DNA of 64,000 nt from Anaeromicropila populeti. GTDB lineage: Bacteria > Bacillota > Clostridia > Lachnospirales > Lachnospiraceae. This document shows, piece by piece, positions 60,705 through 64,000 of the stretch. The notes under the pieces were generated by a model. It made no database searches and was not told the origin of the DNA. It saw nothing but the letters and a program-made list of their open reading frames with translations. The DNA lies in contig NZ_FOYZ01000014.1 in the NCBI RefSeq assembly GCF_900112775.1, positions 32,291 through 96,290 on the forward strand. Direction: 5' to 3'. The position numbers and the translations under genes are program-made. Numbering within the stretch: the first letter of the stretch is position 1; every line of letters begins with the position of its first letter.

Positions 60705-61340
60705 ATGAGAATTCCAAAACATGTCGGAATTATTCCAGATGGAAATCGCAGATGGGCAAAAGGAAATGGACTGAAGAAAGAACAAGGATATGATCATGGT
60801 TTAACTCCAGGCGTAAAGGTATTACAACAGGCTCAGGCATATGGAATTGAAGAACTTACTTTTTATGGATTTACAGTAGATAATTGCAAACGACCTAAGG
60901 AACAACTTACTGCGTTCAAGCAGGCATGTGTGGAAGCAGCAAAATTGATGATGAAGGAAAAGGTTTCACTCCTGATTTTAGGGAATACAAAATCAAAGTG
61001 TTTTCCAGAAGAATTACTGGATTTTACAAAACGAACAAATTTTAATGGTGGAGGCACAAAGGTAAACATCCTTGTAAATTACGGCTGGGAATGGGATTTG
61101 TCAAAAAAAAGTGAGGAAGCGAATAAAAGCATAAGGTCTTCTCTATATTCATCCGATATATCCAGAATTGATTTAATTATCCGCTGGGGGAACATGAACA
61201 GGCTTTCTGGCTTTCTTCCTATACAATCGGTTTATTCTGATATTTATGTAGTAAAGGAATTATGGCCTGATTTTAAAACAGAACATTTGGAAGAAGCAAT
61301 TAGGTGGTATGATAAGCAGGATGTTACTTTGGGAGGATAA
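60705..61340 (+). CDS. Divergent undecaprenyl diphosphate synthase-like protein
   Basis: This 211-residue protein has the cis-prenyltransferase start HVGIIPDGNRRWAKGNG, FYGFTVDNCKRP and, near the end, DLIIRWGNMNRLSGFLP. The last stretch replaces the usual RT-x-GE-x-R-x-S-x-F-L motif: both Arg and the Ser are kept but the Thr is Trp and the Glu is Met, and the metal Glu in the A/S-Y-x-E segment reads VYSDIY. It is also about 30 residues shorter than usual UppS. It may make a different polyprenyl chain or be inactive. ATG 60705 follows AGAGG with 8-9 nt spacing. It stands alone, away from cdsA or dxr. Confidence 0.75.
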   Translation: MRIPKHVGIIPDGNRRWAKGNGLKKEQGYDHGLTPGVKVLQQAQAYGIEELTFYGFTVDNCKRPKEQLTAFKQACVEAAKLMMKEKVSLLILGNTKSKCFPEELLDFTKRTNFNGGGTKVNILVNYGWEWDLSKKSEEANKSIRSSLYSSDISRIDLIIRWGNMNRLSGFLPIQSVYSDIYVVKELWPDFKTEHLEEAIRWYDKQDVTLGG

Positions 61341-61387
61341 TAAAAAATTAATACTCATAAATTTTCCATATTAAATAGGGCAAATGC

Positions 61388-61409
61388 ACTATTTAGTACG
61401 GAAAATAGT
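61388..61409. promoter_or_regulatory. Small inverted repeat upstream of the PL11 lyase
   Basis: ACTATTT and AAATAGT are separated by 8 nt in the 252-nt gap before the lyase gene. It could be an operator. I see no convincing -35/-10 pair in this gap, and a strong GGAGG at 61505-61509 is not followed by a usable start. Confidence 0.3.
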
Positions 61410-61592
61410 ACATATTATATAAAAATACTTTATTATTTATTAAAACATGATAAAATTAAATTGGGAGCATTTATTTATTGAAATGATAATAGCTTCCAAA
61501 AAGGAAGGAGGTTAAGGTAACAGGAAATTATGGGTATGTAAAGAAAACTAAGTGTAAAATGTGTAATTTTATAAGTAGAAAGGGTTGAATGT

Positions 61593-64000
61593 ATGAAGAA
61601 AAGAAATTTATTAAAGAAATTTAAATGCGCTTGTGCTGTTGCGGTAATTGGAAGCCTGCTGGTTCCATGTATTCCCCAAAATGGGGTTGAAAAAGTCCAG
61701 GCAGCCAGCCAATATCAGATGGAAGCGCTGGACAGAGGCTTAGTTGGTGTTAATTCAAATGGAGGTATTTTTCTTTCTTGGAGATTACTTGGAACAGAAG
61801 ACTATACTACCAGCTTTAATGTTTATCGGAACGGAATAAAAATTGCCGGACCAATTACCAATTCTACCAATTATTTTGATGCAAGTGGGACAACCAGTGC
61901 ATCTTATTATGTTCGTACTGTAATAAACAATGCTGAAGTAACACAATCGGATACAATTACTCCTTGGTCAAAGTCCTATTTGGATGTGCCAATCAGTAAA
62001 CCAGCCAATACAACGTTAAGTGGTGCAACGGTAACTTATTCTGCGAATGATGCCACTGTAGCCGATGTAGATGGTGATGGAAAATATGAAATCATTTTAA
62101 AATGGGATCCTTCTAATTCAAAAGATAATTCTCAAAGTGGATATACTTCTAATGTGTACATAGATTGCTATGAGCTAGACGGCACGATGAAATGGCGTAT
62201 TGATCTGGGGAAAAATATTAGAGCAGGTGCTCATTATACCCAGATGATTGCTTATGATTTAAATGGAGATGGTAAAGCAGAGGTTGCATTGAAAACGGCA
62301 GATGGTACAATTGATGGTACTGGTGCAGTGATTGGAAATGCAAGCGCTGATTACCGTAATTCAAAGGGATATATATTAAGCGGACCAGAATATTTAACTA
62401 TATTTGAAGGAGCTACTGGAAAAAATTTAAAAACCATTACATATGAACCAGCAAGAGGAAGTGTAAGTGACTGGGGAGACAGCTATGGTAACCGTGTTGA
62501 TCGTTTCTTATCTGGCGTTGCATACCTGGATGGAAAAACACCAAGCCTAATTATTTGCAGAGGTTACTATGCAAAATCCTGTATTGTTGCTTACCAGTTT
62601 AAAAGTGGTTCCTTAACCAAGCAATGGACGTTTACAGCAGATGGTTCTAACAACTCATCCTATCGCGCCCAGGGTGCCCACAGTCTTTCTATTGCAGATG
62701 TAGACAACGATGGATATGATGAAATTGTATATGGCTCTGCTGTAATTGATCACACTGGTAAAGGACTGTACTCTACAGGACAAGGACATGGAGATGCACT
62801 TCACTGTGGAGATTTTGACCCAAATCATGCAGGGCAGGAAATTTTCATGGTACATGAATCAAAATCTTCTTCTGTAGAAAGTGTTCAAATGCGAGATGCA
62901 AAAACAGGAAAGACCTTATGGAGTTATAAAAGAAGCGCTGACATTGGACGTGGTCTGATTATCAATGCAGCAGCTGAATTTGCTCCTTATGTCTGTCTTG
63001 CCGATTACGCATACAATAGTTCTGGCAGCACCATTACGAACAACCTAAAAAGTCTTGGAGAAAATTTCTCCATGTTATGGGATGCTGACTTATTGCAGGA
63101 AGGTTTAGATGGAAACTCCATACGTAAATGGAATTCCAGCACAAAAAAAGTAGATATTGTTTTACAGGATACAGGAATACATTCTAATAACACAACAAAA
63201 GCAACTCCTTCACTATCTGGAGATATTTTGGGGGACTGGAGAGAAGAGGTTATTTGGCCTACTTCCAGTGATACTGCATTAAGAATTTACACAACAACAG
63301 CAGTAACGACAAATAAATTATATACATTAATGCACGACCGTCAATATCGTGAAGCAATTGCTTGGCAAAATGTAGCATACAACCAGCCACCTCATGCAAG
63401 TTATTATATTGGAACAGGTATGTCTACACCTGTAAAACCATCTATGTATACAGTGGGAACATATAAAGAGAAGACAGTTGGAACTGTAGTAACACCAACT
63501 CCATCTGCTGCAACGGTAGAAGAAGGGCTTTACATGATTAAAAATGTAAACAGCGGACTCTATATGGATGTTGCTGGCGGAACAGCAGCTAATAGTACAA
63601 ATGTACAGCAGTGGGGAGCTTCCAGTGCAGCATCTTATAATACCTGGAAGGTTGTCAGCACAGGAGATGGCTACTACAAATTGTATTCCCAGGTAGGAGA
63701 TGGAAACACCTATGTATTAGATATTGCTGGAATGAAAACAGCAGATGGAACCAACGTTTTGATTTATACAGATAAAGGTTCTTCAAATCAGATGTTTAAG
63801 TTTGTGAAAAATTCCGATGGAACATATGGTATTTTATCGAAACTTGCAGGGGATGTCAGTGGAATTGAGATAGCATCCAGCAGTACTGGTTCAGGTGGAA
63901 ATGTTCAGCTTTACCAGTATACAGGCAGTGCTAACCAGAAATGGACATTGGAAAAGGTAACATTAGCTACGCCAACGCCAGTAGTAACGCCAACGCCAGT
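61593..64000 (+). CDS. Secreted rhamnogalacturonan lyase (PL11) with ricin-type carbohydrate-binding domain, 3' end outside window
   Basis: The frame runs from ATG 61593 (AGAAAGGG upstream) past the window end, 802 codons so far. A signal peptide (1 to about 38, LLVPC...VQAAS) is followed by an N-terminal beta domain (about 45-135) and a beta-propeller PL11 domain (about 140-620) with Asp-rich calcium loops VADVDGDGKYEI, YDLNGDGKAEV and IADVDNDGYDEI. Pairs such as LKWDPSNSKDN and PSLSGDILGDWREEV are typical of rhamnogalacturonan lyases. A Thr-Pro linker leads to a ricin-B/CBM13-like domain (about 644-790), then a second TPTPV linker, so at least one more domain must lie beyond. It cuts the rhamnose-galacturonate backbone of pectin outside the cell by beta-elimination. 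Confidence 0.92.
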   Translation, partial: MKKRNLLKKFKCACAVAVIGSLLVPCIPQNGVEKVQAASQYQMEALDRGLVGVNSNGGIFLSWRLLGTEDYTTSFNVYRNGIKIAGPITNSTNYFDASGTTSASYYVRTVINNAEVTQSDTITPWSKSYLDVPISKPANTTLSGATVTYSANDATVADVDGDGKYEIILKWDPSNSKDNSQSGYTSNVYIDCYELDGTMKWRIDLGKNIRAGAHYTQMIAYDLNGDGKAEVALKTADGTIDGTGAVIGNASADYRNSKGYILSGPEYLTIFEGATGKNLKTITYEPARGSVSDWGDSYGNRVDRFLSGVAYLDGKTPSLIICRGYYAKSCIVAYQFKSGSLTKQWTFTADGSNNSSYRAQGAHSLSIADVDNDGYDEIVYGSAVIDHTGKGLYSTGQGHGDALHCGDFDPNHAGQEIFMVHESKSSSVESVQMRDAKTGKTLWSYKRSADIGRGLIINAAAEFAPYVCLADYAYNSSGSTITNNLKSLGENFSMLWDADLLQEGLDGNSIRKWNSSTKKVDIVLQDTGIHSNNTTKATPSLSGDILGDWREEVIWPTSSDTALRIYTTTAVTTNKLYTLMHDRQYREAIAWQNVAYNQPPHASYYIGTGMSTPVKPSMYTVGTYKEKTVGTVVTPTPSAATVEEGLYMIKNVNSGLYMDVAGGTAANSTNVQQWGASSAASYNTWKVVSTGDGYYKLYSQVGDGNTYVLDIAGMKTADGTNVLIYTDKGSSNQMFKFVKNSDGTYGILSKLAGDVSGIEIASSSTGSGGNVQLYQYTGSANQKWTLEKVTLATPTPVVTPTP

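Overview
The window looks like a piece of chromosome from a low-GC, spore-forming, obligately anaerobic Firmicute, most probably a Lachnospiraceae (Clostridium cluster XIVa) relative. The reasons are AT-rich coding DNA with strong AGGAGG ribosome binding sites and several TTG starts, spoIVA, MinCDE together with DivIVA and SepF, a biotin-dependent sodium-pump decarboxylase operon, and a secreted pectin (rhamnogalacturonan) lyase. This placement is inferred from gene content and order, not from a database search. Almost everything is on the + strand. I saw no rRNA, tRNA or CRISPR array.

Layout. 1-5929: end of a surface-glycan locus (PHP-domain enzyme, GT2 glycosyltransferase, four genes that can make GDP-D-glycero-alpha-D-manno-heptose, and an SDR epimerase), closed by a terminator. 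5930-6939: gene-poor accessory stretch with a possible small RNA and the decayed 3' end of an IS110-type transposase. 6940-8088: secreted D,D-carboxypeptidase. 8257-13555: carboxyltransferase, OadG-like, biotin carrier, OadB and pyruvate/oxaloacetate carboxyltransferase genes, which together resemble a transcarboxylase joined to a Na+ pump. 13615-14232: minus-strand DUF3298-type protein. 14383-22536: the conserved ylxM-ffh-rpsP-khpA-rimM-trmD-rplS-lepB-rbgA-lepB-rnhB-ylqH-yraN block. 22556-30652: ylmD, a minus-strand PRPP synthetase, a radical-SAM DUF512 protein, der-plsY-gpsA and spoIVA. 30953-34604: NlpC/P60 hydrolase, a membrane-anchored MutS-like ATPase and rnhA. 34622-42283: mutS-mutL-miaA-ynbB-like-radC. 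42321-52025: shape and division genes mreBCD, PBP2, minCDE, rodA, then mgsA and a lipoprotein carboxypeptidase. 52146-59922: small P-loop-like protein, DUF378 protein, HlyD-like protein, yggS-sepF-ylmH-divIVA, aroB, lspA, rluD. 60145-64000: orphan BlaI-type repressor, divergent UppS-like protein and the start of a modular PL11 lyase that runs off the window.

How the parts work together. Most of the window is core machinery for protein export (Ffh, LepB, LspA), ribosome and tRNA maturation (RimM, TrmD, RbgA, Der, MiaA, RluD), mismatch repair, and wall growth or division. The less ordinary parts are: a signal peptidase copy whose catalytic Ser is Ala beside an intact copy; two genes (SIS-HAD fusion and yraN) whose best start codons are ATA and ATT behind strong Shine-Dalgarno sequences; a possible H-type pseudoknot leader before the decarboxylase operon; a 13-bp inverted repeat that covers the ylxM ribosome binding site; and a leader motif repeated at exactly the same distance from the rpsP and rimM start codons.
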